The notes under the pieces were generated by a model. The model did not search any database and had not been told where the DNA came from. It was given only the letters and a program-made list of their open reading frames with translations. Shown here one piece after another: positions 11,194 to 21,563 of a DNA stretch of 64,000 nt. Source of the stretch: Pseudopithomyces maydicus (Eukaryota > Ascomycota > Dothideomycetes > Pleosporales > Didymosphaeriaceae). How positions within the stretch are numbered: the stretch's first letter is position 1; each line of letters begins with the position of its first letter. Both the position numbers and the translations under genes were made by a program. Where the stretch lies: positions 310,001 to 374,000 of the forward strand of contig JANTUC010000006.1 in NCBI GenBank assembly GCA_026873275.1, in the 5' to 3' direction.

Positions 11194-12672
11194 ATGAGCA
11201 CGTCGCGTTTCGGACATGAACCGCTCGACTATACTAGTCCCACTATTCGAGTCCTGAGGATATCTCGACGGAGTTCAAAAGCTGGCCTTGTTCGATGCAA
11301 AATCAAGCACACAACAATTCACTCAAAATACACATGTCTTTCCTACCGATGGGGACAACTAAATGATGGCGACGGGCCATTCGATATCTTGATCAATAAC
11401 AAGGTTTATAAAGTACGCCAAAATCTACATCAATTTCTGCAAAGAGCACAAAGTAAATTTCTCGGGTGGCTCTGGGTAGATGCTATTTGTATCGATCAGG
11501 AAAACACGACAGAACGCAATCATCAAGTACGACATATGGGCGAGATCTATTCCAGGGCTAAAGAAGTGCTTGTGTGGTTAGGTGATGGCTCGGGCGCCGC
11601 AAGATACCTCTGGTTAGCATCATCGTGGTTGCGCTCCTCTATCCCTGTTGCCAGCGAAGGGAACATTGGTGGCTCGGCTATGGAACTGATGCATGAGTAC
11701 TGGCAGCGAGCATGGGTAACTCAAGAGATCCTTCTGGCGCGGCGTGTCAAATTCATGGCGAACACGGTAATTGTCAAATCGACATTCGTAGCCAGGGTGA
11801 AATTCGATGAGCAGATGTATCGCAAGCGAGATTCTCTTGAAAATCTTATTAGAACACTAATAGGAAATTTCGAGACAAAAAATCTTGGGTTGTTGCAACT
11901 AGTCGAAAAAATGCAGAACAAGCAATGCTTGTACCCTCGCGACAAACTCTATTCACTCCTCGCTATTGCCAAAGAGGGAAAAAATATAATTGTTGATTAT
12001 GATCAGCCCATTGGGGCTTTCTTGTATCATGTATTGACCCGCGTTCACACATCTTGTCTTTGCATGGTGAAAATTCTCACCAAATGCGCTGATCTCCCAT
12101 CGGCTCTGCATAAAAGGATATTTCAAGATGAACACTTCGACAACTTCGTCCTAGAGATAAAGTTGAAGTCAACAACTAATAGGGTGAGAGAGTTAGGAAC
12201 AGTATATGCTCAGGATGCTTCAGAACCGAGACCAAAAGAAGTAAAGCATATGTGCCGCTACTGTAATGTTGATTTGATAGCGTATGACAAGAAAGGATAT
12301 CATATTTTCTGCTTGTACATGATTTGCAAGTGGGCACATGGCCACCTGCATTGGAAAGAATCTAATGATCACGTACTGAAGTTTCAAGAAGAGTATTTCG
12401 GAACAGGAAGCAAAGAATTCCAAAATTTGACGCCAGGTTGGGGAAACATCCAGGCATGCGATCCTTCGGCAGACGAACACGTGCTGAGGTTCACTCTACG
12501 CGGTCTTGTTCAAATCATATACTACGGGTTTATGAGAACTGATGACTTTGACCTACCAGTTTTTTTATGCGATAATTCCGAGATGGGAGAAAATGCGGGA
12601 AAAAAACCTCGCCTCTACGCCTGGTCTATTCTCCACTCGAGTCGGGATGTACCGAATGAGCAAAACAAATAG
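11194..12672 (+). CDS. HET-domain (heterokaryon incompatibility) protein
   Basis: A single exon of 492 residues. The HET signature is clear: YTCLSYRWG, then LWVDAICIDQENTTERNHQV, then MGEIYSRAKEVLVWLG, which are the three conserved blocks of the domain. HET proteins are TIR-like regulators of cell death after fusion of unlike fungal cells; many other HET-domain genes have no known role. An ATG exists only at 11194 in this frame near the domain; upstream codons are not ATG. The C-terminal half is unusual: C354, C357, H370, C373, C378 and H382 lie within 29 residues and could form a zinc site. The coding sequence is AT-richer than its neighbours, and there are no introns, as is common for accessory HET genes. 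Confidence 0.88.
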   Translation: MSTSRFGHEPLDYTSPTIRVLRISRRSSKAGLVRCKIKHTTIHSKYTCLSYRWGQLNDGDGPFDILINNKVYKVRQNLHQFLQRAQSKFLGWLWVDAICIDQENTTERNHQVRHMGEIYSRAKEVLVWLGDGSGAARYLWLASSWLRSSIPVASEGNIGGSAMELMHEYWQRAWVTQEILLARRVKFMANTVIVKSTFVARVKFDEQMYRKRDSLENLIRTLIGNFETKNLGLLQLVEKMQNKQCLYPRDKLYSLLAIAKEGKNIIVDYDQPIGAFLYHVLTRVHTSCLCMVKILTKCADLPSALHKRIFQDEHFDNFVLEIKLKSTTNRVRELGTVYAQDASEPRPKEVKHMCRYCNVDLIAYDKKGYHIFCLYMICKWAHGHLHWKESNDHVLKFQEEYFGTGSKEFQNLTPGWGNIQACDPSADEHVLRFTLRGLVQIIYYGFMRTDDFDLPVFLCDNSEMGENAGKKPRLYAWSILHSSRDVPNEQNK

Positions 12673-12956
12673 GAGGTTTATCTATAAGTAGTCATGAATC
12701 TATGCTAATAATAAATGTACTCGCTGAGAATGTTCACTGAAGATAATAAGTATAGGTCATTGTAATAATCACGACGACATGATATAAACACAGTGCGCTC
12801 GTACTGCATTTTTTACTACATCGTGATGATGTTGGGCGTTAAATATTAATAACTTTTTCTATTTCCAATGAAACTTCTAACAAAACGCGAGCATACAATG
12901 TGTTTTCGACTTCAGTTTTGGTGATGCTGTATTTGGTTTAATACCTACTTACCTTT

Positions 12957-14163
12957 CTATGAATGCTTATGTATTGGTACGATATGGTACAAAAACCCAG
13001 TCAAGATCGCAGCAGTGATTGGGCCAGCCCAATGGATATAATGATAATCAAAACGTTCTGAATCAATTAGCAAACCTACGCTCAATTGCACCACCCGTAT
13101 GTTTCTCACCTCCAGCAGCCATAAGTCCAAGACATCTCGCCGGGTTCAAAGCTTTCATTGTTAGTACTCAGACCACGAAAATATGGTCAAACTTACACGC
13201 CCCCAAATAACCATCTCTCGCTACACCAGAAGCAAAAGAACACAACGCCAGCGTCAGTCCAACCTAAAAGGTCAGCCTTCGCTTTACGAAAAAGGATCCC
13301 CACTCCCTACCAAAAAAGGCGACAACGCCGGGCCAAAAACCCCCTCTGCCTCGGATCCAAACCCACCCCGAACGCAATAAAGAGCAAAGCAAAAGCCGTC
13401 ATCGTCTCAAGCGCATACCTGTACCCCATTAGCTCCATGTTCCCCTTGAATACCAAACACCAAACCCAAAAAAGCCAAATAAAAAATAAAAATGAAGTAA
13501 CTCACGCCTCCCCCGCCGACACCAACCCCCCATCAACCGTACACCCCGCCACCCCCCTCACCCCGTCCCTCCCCCTCCCTAGACTAACCCTCACCATGAA
13601 CCCGCCCACCACCGCGCCCACACTCTGGAACCCCACATACAGCACCGCCCTCGGCGCGCCCGCCAACCTCGCCGCAAACGTCCCCATCGTAATCAGCGGA
13701 TTGAAATGCCCGCCGCTGACCGGCCCCCCCGCGATGATAAACAGCGAGATCATAACCCCGTTCACCACGCTCGCGAGCGCCGTCGTGGCTACCACACCGA
13801 GCCCCGGTCCTGAGCCTGGTCTTGCCCGCGGCGCCATTCCGATCGCGTAGAGGCCTGAGAGGTAGATCTGCAGACAGGTGCCGATGCCCTCGAGGGAGGC
13901 TTCTTTCCAGAGGTCCGGGGAGGAGAGGGGGTGAGGCGGAAGGAGGAGGACCAGGTGAGGAGGGGGGCGGCGTCGGGCGTTTGCGAGAGGATGGAAGAGA
14001 AGTCCGAGTCGGAGGTGGATACTGTGAATTCTTGGTTGCCGCCGATGCGGCCGGCGAAGGGACGGGGGGCGAGGGAGGCGGAGGAGGAGTGGTGGTGGAG
14101 GTGAGGGTGAGGGTGCATGGTAGAAACGTCTGCTGTTTCGAGGTCTTTGGGTGGGGAGGACAT
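12957..14163 (-). CDS. aquaporin-like channel of the NPL-NPA fungal family (two frame breaks)
   Basis: Five exons: 14163-13506, 13418-13311, 13263-13197, 13151-13110 and 13057-12957. The protein has a His/Ser-rich cytosolic N-terminus, then MIP helices. The first pore motif is NPL (GGPVSGGHFNPLITM) and the second NPA (SLNPARCLGLM), followed by RFDYHYIHWAGP and LYHIVP. The frame breaks twice, at G runs on the plus strand 13927-13931 and at the C run 13340-13344. One extra base at each restores PDLWKEASLEGIGTCLQIYLSG and RQRGVFGPALSPFLVG, and then the exon phases give 325 residues. Water or small-solute transport across a membrane is the family role; the NPL form is typical of a Pezizomycotina subgroup. 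A real pseudogene is possible but less likely, given the same defect in other genes. Confidence 0.82.
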
Positions 14164-14926
14164 GGTGGTCCGGTGGTGAGGGTGGGATGCGGAATCGGTA
14201 GTGAGAGGGGAATCAAGATTTAAAAAAGGTTGTTTTGATGTCGTCGCAAAACACTTTGCTAAACAATATGGTTGAAGATGCGGCGGTTGGTCGGCCGACC
14301 CACTAAGGCTCGTGGTCGAAAAGGGCAAGACTCTACTCTTTAGGAGGCTTCGTCAGCAACTCGATTGCTGACGTGCATGAATTAGCATGCACCAAAATGG
14401 AAGAGGGAAATGCGCAGCGCGATTGATAAAAAAACCATCATTCTTGAATAATCTGTTTTCCAAAGGATAGTAACAAAAGTAATCAGCATTCACTTGTCGT
14501 TAGGGGTGAATTGCAGACCTGGAGTAGCATTTCGCACGATTCTTGGAAGCGCATTGTTTCACATGACACTGGAATTGGAGTAAGAGTAGAGAATTGCATG
14601 TAAATTTTCCTATTGCATCAATTCTTGCAAACATGGTGCCAAATGCCATGGATAGCACACCACACCATGCCCGAAGAAAGCCATCGGGGTTGACTCTAGG
14701 CGAATGGTTCGGAAAATATGACATCCGTTATGTGCACTGCTTCAGCAGGCCGAAGTTCCACCACATATTGTACTGCCTCAGCACACCGTAATTCCACCCT
14801 GTATTGTACCTATCCACCACGCAGTAGTCGGACCACTTATTGTGCTGGTTCACCAAGTGGCAGTTCCACCCCATCCATCGTCATCGGTCACCTTTAAAGT
14901 ATATTAGCTTACAAAATCAATGAACA
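14164..14926. other. intergenic region between two minus-strand genes
   Basis: Upstream flank of the aquaporin gene and 3' flank of the exonuclease gene. It contains two loosely similar copies of a 'cagcaggccgaagttccaccac' type segment near 14743-14800. No gene is supported. Confidence 0.45.
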
Positions 14927-17299
14927 TTACCAATCGATGAAATATTTGCATACCTGGGGCTTGGGGGCACTGTCACCGGCTGTAGTACTTCCCTCGGTGT
15001 GGTTGGAGTTGCGCGAGACAGGTGGACGATAAGCGCGAGCTCGGCCACGGTTGGCACTATTTCCACGGCCACGGCTTGATGCTTGCGAATTATGGCCATG
15101 ATAGCCTTGTCCACGACCACGGCCATGACCTCCGACGATATTCGAGGTTTGGGCAGCGTTCATCCCTGTCTGGTGGGAGGTGGCGGATACCTTAGGTTTT
15201 CTTATGACGATAGGAACGGGTGCACCGCCATCGCCATCGCCATCAGACCTAAGAGCATTCCAACCGTCAGTCTCATATTCGATATCCTTTTTGATCTCTT
15301 CTTGCTCGAAGAGTATCCTCGATTCTTTTTGATCTTTCCATGCCTGTTGGTACTCGGGCGTATTTCTAATAGTCGCCTCTGAAACCAAGACAGCTAGAAA
15401 GCTCTGGACTGTGTACACAGCGTCGTTGCCAGCATTGTGCATACCAAAAGCATCTATACCAAATCGTGCCAAGATTCGGCTAAGCTTAGTAGTCTGTTCC
15501 TCGCGCTTCCAGACGCGGTAAAGGGTGGCAGTGTCTTGAGACTCTAGGAGGTTGGAAAGATGCAGAGGGTCAAAGCCCAATTTCTGGAGGTACTTGATAT
15601 CAGTAATAGCATCATGGCCCAAGAATATAAGGTCACGCTTCTCCATAGACCCGATCTCACCCACATTGGGAGAAGTACCAGACTGGGCACAGAAAGGGGT
15701 TGGAAGCATGACTTGACGAATGCGGGAGCATCCATAAGCGACACCAACTCAGATTGACCGAAGAAGAAGCTTCCAGGACATCCGGATACGAACTCACTGT
15801 TGACGAGATGCGCATAGTCGCGGATGCGGAAGTGTCGAGCCTGGATCAAGGACCTCCAGTTCTCGCCGTTTTCGCCAGGTGCAACCCCTCTAGATCACGT
15901 GTATCTAGTGTCGCAATGCCAATTTCGGTGATCTTTCCATGATCTTTCTCATAGGCTTCGATATCGACACAAATGAAGACAACGGAGCGGTCAAATCGGA
16001 AGGGTACAGGTAGCGAGACATCAAGGGCCTGTGGTGCTCGAGCTTCAGGTTGTCCTGTCATCAGGTTAGCACTTTGAATCAAACAAAAGGCAAACCACTC
16101 TTCGTTGGTTGTCGTATTGGTTCATTCTCCTACCTTCGGTATCTGTTGGCCGAAGACCAAGGTATCGCTGAGCACGCTTGAATTGGTCAGTCATAAGCTT
16201 GAGCTTCTGCATACGATCCACTCGCTTCTTCTCTTTCGATGCCTTGCTCTTGTTCTTCGTCGCCTGCCATGCATCCTGGATCATGAGGTCAAACTTCTCA
16301 AGTAGGTGGTCATCGAGTGGAGGTGCATCAGACTCTTCCGCCGGATGAACCACAACACCTGGGGCGTCAGCAACCATGCTGTCGTACTCCTCCCTGGAGT
16401 GAGACCGTCCGAGGTAGCGGGGCCGACACCGAGGATGCTCTAGGACGTAAATGAGAAGTCCTTCCTTCCGCTGCGAGTCGGTGATTTTGAGGCCAAGGTC
16501 GAGCTGTAAATTGACTTCAGTCAAGAGGGCCTCGAACTGGTCCTCACGAACAAGGATGAGAGGTTTCGACCCCTCAATATCCCACAGATAATAGCTAAAG
16601 AGAGATTAGCGACTTGCTTTCACTAGTGTAAGACATGTGAGAGGTGACGGCTAGTTGAAAAATATTACTTACAGGTCCCACTCACGAGCCCAGAACTTTC
16701 CTTGGTCAAAGAAAGCTGAGGCAATAGCCTGCGACGAGGCCTTGTCACAGAATTTGTAGGGAAACTTGGAGAGAGCTACAATAGGAACGAAGTAATTTTC
16801 GTTGTGTGGAGCGAGCTGACTCCTCTGCAAGTTAGTAGGTGGCAGCTTGGAAGTGACTTTTGGGAGAGTCGATAGCTTGGGCTCGGGACCTAAGTCATGC
16901 GAGCTCTCGCCGCCGCGGTCCCAAACGAAGCGGCGCTCTAGGTTCTCATCAGAGATAAGCTCGTTTGTATGGGTCTCTGGGGCAGACTTTGTCTCTATAG
17001 CGCTCATGCTGGGTCCAGAAGCAGCCCGCTTGTTGGTGTAGGGCGAACTAATGACAACGTATTAGCTGATTCATTCTCTTAAGTTGTATGCTGTCCTCTT
17101 CCCGGATTTGAGCAACCTACCTCGAGTCTTGCTGGAGCAAGGGTGCCTCGTAAGTATCGTGAATCGACACACCGCCGCCCTCTGCTAGCTCACAGGCGGT
17201 CAGGGTGGGCGTGGGGTCATGAGCATCGGGCGACTCAGCGAACCCGAATTGAGGGAGTAGGCGGATGCGTTCCAAACGAGCAACCAATCCGGTATCCAT
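14927..17299 (-). CDS. DEDDh exonuclease-like protein, Gfd2/YDR514C-like, with RGG tail
   Basis: Four exons: 17299-17121, 17047-16673, 16594-16134 and 16054-14927. Two breaks, at C run 15885-15888 and G run 15697-15700 (plus strand), are each cured by one base, giving 714 residues. The middle part ends in FKRAQRYLGLRP, typical of the Gfd2/YDR514C-like group. The RNase H-fold nuclease core follows: VFICVDIEAYEKDHG (D-x-E), FLGHDAITDIKYL (D) and GMHNAGNDAVYT (H-x5-D), so the four acidic residues and the histidine of DEDDh enzymes are present. After it lies a Gly/Arg-rich stretch (GRGRGQGYHG, SSRGRGN) and a terminal APKPQVCKYFIDW that looks like the first part of a CCCH finger. A relative of QDE-2-interacting protein, an exonuclease of RNA silencing, is possible but unproven. 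Confidence 0.75.
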
Positions 17300-18373
17300 A
17301 TTGCGGCGTCGTACAAGCAGACGGAAATATGGGTTGGGGACGGAAAGGGCAGAAGTGGCAAACGTGGAGGGTTTTTATAGGACTGGTTGAGAAGTGCGTT
17401 TGCTTCGCGTAAAGTGAAAGAGGAAAGTGCGCTTCTTGTAAACACAAGGACGGCAAGAGCGACCGGTGAGACAAGTGAGCACCGGTTCACTGAAGAGATC
17501 ACTATACGAGAAGAAGACCCTACTTCCGGCGCGCTCTTTATACGTGAGAATAGAAAGGTAGTTAGATGTGCTTGGGGTCTGACCCTAGATGCTCGAGCAT
17601 GGGATGATGTATCGGGATCTAGGACCTGAGTGTCAGACCGCGCGCTACATGGCACAAGACAATGGAAAGAGTGATGCTGAGTCTTGTTCTGAGGCGGCTG
17701 ATTCAGTCGGTCTAGAGCGACTCCTGGCGAACAAGGCTGGTTAGCAGGCGCGAACGTTCACCATGTGTCTGTCGGAGAGAGCAGGAGAAAGGTGTTTTGC
17801 GTTACGATACATGTTACTGCTGGACTACGAAAAAAACGTGCCCATGGCCCAAATGGCCATACGGTACTGCCAGCCCGGGCGAGTCAATACAAGATAAAAA
17901 CAAGTTCAACACACTGCGCTTAAATTTGCCCAGTAACGTATCTGGGCGTGTAAACACTGCAGAGGGACACGAGCCAGGGTTGGAGGAAGGCGCGGACTGA
18001 GAACTTGTGTGGTCTAGTCAATACAATTAATGAATCGGATTCACAACGAGCGGACCGACTGGCGTTATTTATTCTCCGAGCCTCCCCTCCCAGGCTCCCT
18101 CGCTCGTCGTCCCCGCACCGGCGGCCTGTGGAGCGGTGCCTGGCGATCGGCTTGGGCGCCAAGCACGGGCCCCAAAACGGCTAGTCCAGCTTGTGCTCCT
18201 CAACTGCGACAGCAACGACCAGAGCAGAGGCCATCTTTGCGCGCCCGCATCTTATCACGATAGACCACCAAGCCCCGTTTCCCCTCCCCCTCGACATCAT
18301 TGACGCGTGGTTGGAGCGCCTGACGCGCCCGTCTGGCATCTCTCAACCGACGCGCGACCCGCGATGCGATAAC
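17300..18373. other. divergent promoter region exonuclease/ING gene
   Basis: Upstream DNA shared by the exonuclease-like gene (-) and the ING/PHD gene (+). An open frame reaches back to 18191 on the plus strand but lacks conserved content before the ATG at 18374. I see no repeat or further gene. Confidence 0.5.
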
Positions 18374-20885
18374 ATGGCCGAAGACGCCGCTGCCACAGAA
18401 GATGCTGCGCCCCAACCTGTCGCGAATCCCGACGCCCAGACGACCTTGAACGACTTCCTCGACTATACAGAGTTCTTCCCCTCGGACCTCATCCGGTCGC
18501 TGCGTCTGATTGGCGACCTCGACCAGACCTACGTCGATGCCACCCAGGCCGTCCACCAGCTCACCGTCAAGTATGGCAAGCTTCCCGAGCTGCCCCAAGG
18601 CGAGCGTCCGGATCCTGTGGCTCTGCGCCGGGACATCGCCCACGCGCTGGACAAGGCTCTGTACGCTCGCGAGTCCTCGTTCGCCGAAGCTTCGCGTCTC
18701 TACGAGGTCGCGGAGCGCCACAAGCACCGTATTGGCATAATCAAGAGGAAGCTTCAGGCCCAGCCCGAGCCGCCCTCGCGCGATCCCACTCCTGTACCCG
18801 TGTCGCCCCAAGCTCCGCGTGCGCTGAACCGCATCTTTGGGACCCCGCATCTGCGCTTGACCTTCGACGGTCGGCATGGCAACTCCACTGTGCGCGCACG
18901 CGATCGCAAGAAGATGCTTCGTGCCGCGAGCTTCTCCGACTCGGATGACTCTGATGCGAGATCAACTGCTGATCTTGCTGCAGCTAAGAGACTAAAGGAC
19001 CGCACCAAGGACAAGACCCCGAGGCCTCAGAAAGTACGTGTACGTGCTCCGGGCACTGGCACGAATGTGCATAGCTCCCTCGCCGGCATCTCGACAAGCA
19101 ACGCACTCGCCAGACTCTCACCGCCGCCCGACAACCCTAGGCCGGGTAGTAGGTGGGCGCCATGGCTGAAGCTTACCGAATATGAGATGGCGGTTCTGAG
19201 GAAGAAGATGAAGAAGAACGCTGTGTGGACTCCTAGCGAGACCATGATCAAACGCGTTTTGGAGTCAACGGGTCGTGGACAGGAAGCGTACGAGCGGGAG
19301 AAGAGGCGATGCGAAGCGACTGGCGAGGAACTACTTGACGAAGAGCCCGCTCTTCCCAGCATACGCTCAGCTAATCCGCCTGCTGGAGTCGAGACCACGC
19401 CAGTAGCCGCGCCCACGCCCGCGCCCGCGCCCGCTACCCTGCCAGCTGATTACGCGTCCTTGGATGCCGTTTCTCCATCTATCGAGTTTCAGAGAGACGT
19501 GGATATGGGCGATGATGATTCTGTTCAGGATACACTCGATTTCAAGGATACGAGACAGTTGAAGCGTGACAGTCGGCGTCGTGAGGCCGCACGCGATTTA
19601 CAAGTATTAGGGGACACTTCCAGAAAGATCAAGGAGGCCGCTGAAATTATGCAAGAGATAACCTTTATACCCGCTGGCGCAGGCAAGAAATCTGCCGCAA
19701 AGCCTTCCAACAAGCGAAAACGCGATTCGACTCCACCACTAGTCGTCGAGACACCGGTCGACGCGACTAGGGAGCCCTCATTGGTCTCTCAAGACAGTCC
19801 TACGAGGCCACCCGAAACGAAACGACTCCGAATCAATCTCCCGGCTGCTTCTGATGGGGCTTCTACTCCACAAGATCTAACGCCTGTCGCTGCCTCGCCC
19901 GATGAGAAGGATACCGTGCTGTCCCCAGAGGGCAACAAGGCGACTACAGTACAAGTACCTCTAGCTCCAGCTGGACCTGAAACGCCTCGCAGCGCTGGCA
20001 TCGCTTCAATCGGAAAAGTAAGTCAACCTGGCACGCCCGCTGTGCGCTCACCAGCCGTCGCGACGTCTGCAGAGGCGCAAGCATCACCCACTTCGACGAC
20101 GATGGCTATACCAGCACCGTCGAATGTCACAGCGGCCTCTTCTCGCCCTAGGAGGGAATCGGTAGCTCCGCCCAAGGAGAAACCAACGAGCCCCACCATT
20201 GCATCCGCACCGACCACCAAGAAACAGAAAGCTGCGACGCCTGTTCCTGAAATCACCACTCCCCTTCAGCTCAAACTACACGTTCACGGCTGTCTCGTCC
20301 GAGTTCTTCTCGTGGCCATGTTCCGACCCCAAAAGCCCAGAGCGAGGAGCCTAAACCCAACGAAGGGCAGACTTCACGTGAACTTCGTCGCCATAGTATC
20401 TTCAGTCAATCTGCTATAACGGGTCCCACTCAAGCACCAACCCGTACAAGCACGCGACGGAAAGCTCCCCTAAAGGCGAAATCACAAATGGAGATGGGGG
20501 CCAGAAAACCGTCACGAACGTGAGCCGGGCACAAGGCAACAAGAACAAGAAAAAGAGAAAGCCCGAGGAAGATTCCGAGCCTACCGAGGAAATCGACCAG
20601 GACGAGGAGAGATACTGCATCTGCGACGATGTGAGCTACGGGTCGATGATCCTGTGCGATAATCATGTAAGCGCAATGCCTGTTCGGTACGGCATCGTCA
20701 ATACTAATAAAATCAAGTGCGAGAAGGAGTGGTTTCACCTTGACTGCGTGGGTTTGAAGGATGGCGAGCTGCCCGCACGTCGTGCCAAGTGGTACTGCCC
20801 TGACTGCAGGGAAGTCCTGGGGACCGACGCGTACGGCAATCCGAAAGTGCCTCCTCCACTGCCGGGGCGAAGAGGAAACAGGTAG
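18374..20885 (+). CDS. ING-family chromatin protein with C-terminal PHD finger
   Basis: Two exons, 18374-20666 and 20718-20885. The N-terminal ING histone-binding helices are seen in TLNDFLDYTEFFPSDLIRSL and the following region (residues about 25-130). A long, basic, Ser/Pro-rich middle carries an NLS-like SNKRKRDS. The C-terminal PHD finger is complete after splicing: YCICDDVSYGSMILCDNHC, EWFHLDC and WYCPDC. ING proteins read H3K4 methylation and target histone acetyltransferase or deacetylase complexes in the nucleus. Two breaks, at C runs 20261-20264 and 20467-20470, hide the link between the two parts; one C at each gives a continuous 820-residue protein. The 51-bp intron holds a TACTAAT branch site and is in frame without a stop. 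Confidence 0.88.
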
Positions 20886-21563
20886 GCGTTCCTCGTTTTC
20901 ATGATCAAGTGCGTACTGAGAATGTGAGGGGTTGGAGCCACTGAGGGGCCAAACTCAAGGTTCCACGGGTGCATGTCATTCTGCTCGATATACCAATAGG
21001 GATGGATTACTGGCGTTTCTTGAGCATAGGCCTAGGTTTTGGCGTACCTGATACGATAAGGCTGTTTTGTTCCACGTGTGCGCCGTGGCGTTTTCACGTG
21101 TCATATGTTTCACCTACTGAGGGCTCGGGAGTTGGGGAAGGGAGCCGCTTCGTCTACGGACAGCTGCAGGCATTAGTTTTTCCATTCAGTACAGTGTAAT
21201 CACGAACACGACTTTTCTATGTGACCATATATATTTCCTCGCTTTCAGATAACAGGTGTTGGTCCTGGTATATTGCCTGCGTTTCCATCAGGTAAATCTT
21301 AGCGATTACGAGCGGTGGGGCTGCGCCTAGCTGAGCCTCAAGGCGGGCGGTCACCAGCACTCCCCAGCCCGCGCTTCGCCTGCTCCGATTCCCCTCACCG
21401 AGCTGACAGTGACTTACGATACCCGTGAATACCGTCTTTTTGTGATGCCCTACTAGTGCTCGTATCCTCTTTCTACGCGGCGCGCGCTTCACCTTTGCAT
21501 TGATTCTGTTTTCGCTTCTTCCTTCGCTTCGTTCAGCCTCGTGGAGAGGCATCTTCAGCCAAG
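20886..21563. other. intergenic region
   Basis: 3' flank of the ING gene and promoter of the TYYNG-repeat gene, which ends in a pyrimidine-rich stretch before the ATG at 21564. No gene is supported. Confidence 0.45.

Noticed and set aside
13158..13850. Plus-strand frame rich in Pro and Thr
   Set aside because: Antisense to the aquaporin exons, whose conserved motifs and splice sites explain the region.
12957..14163. Calling the aquaporin a pseudogene because of two frame breaks
   Set aside because: All splice sites and motifs are intact and the same one-base defect occurs in essential genes nearby.
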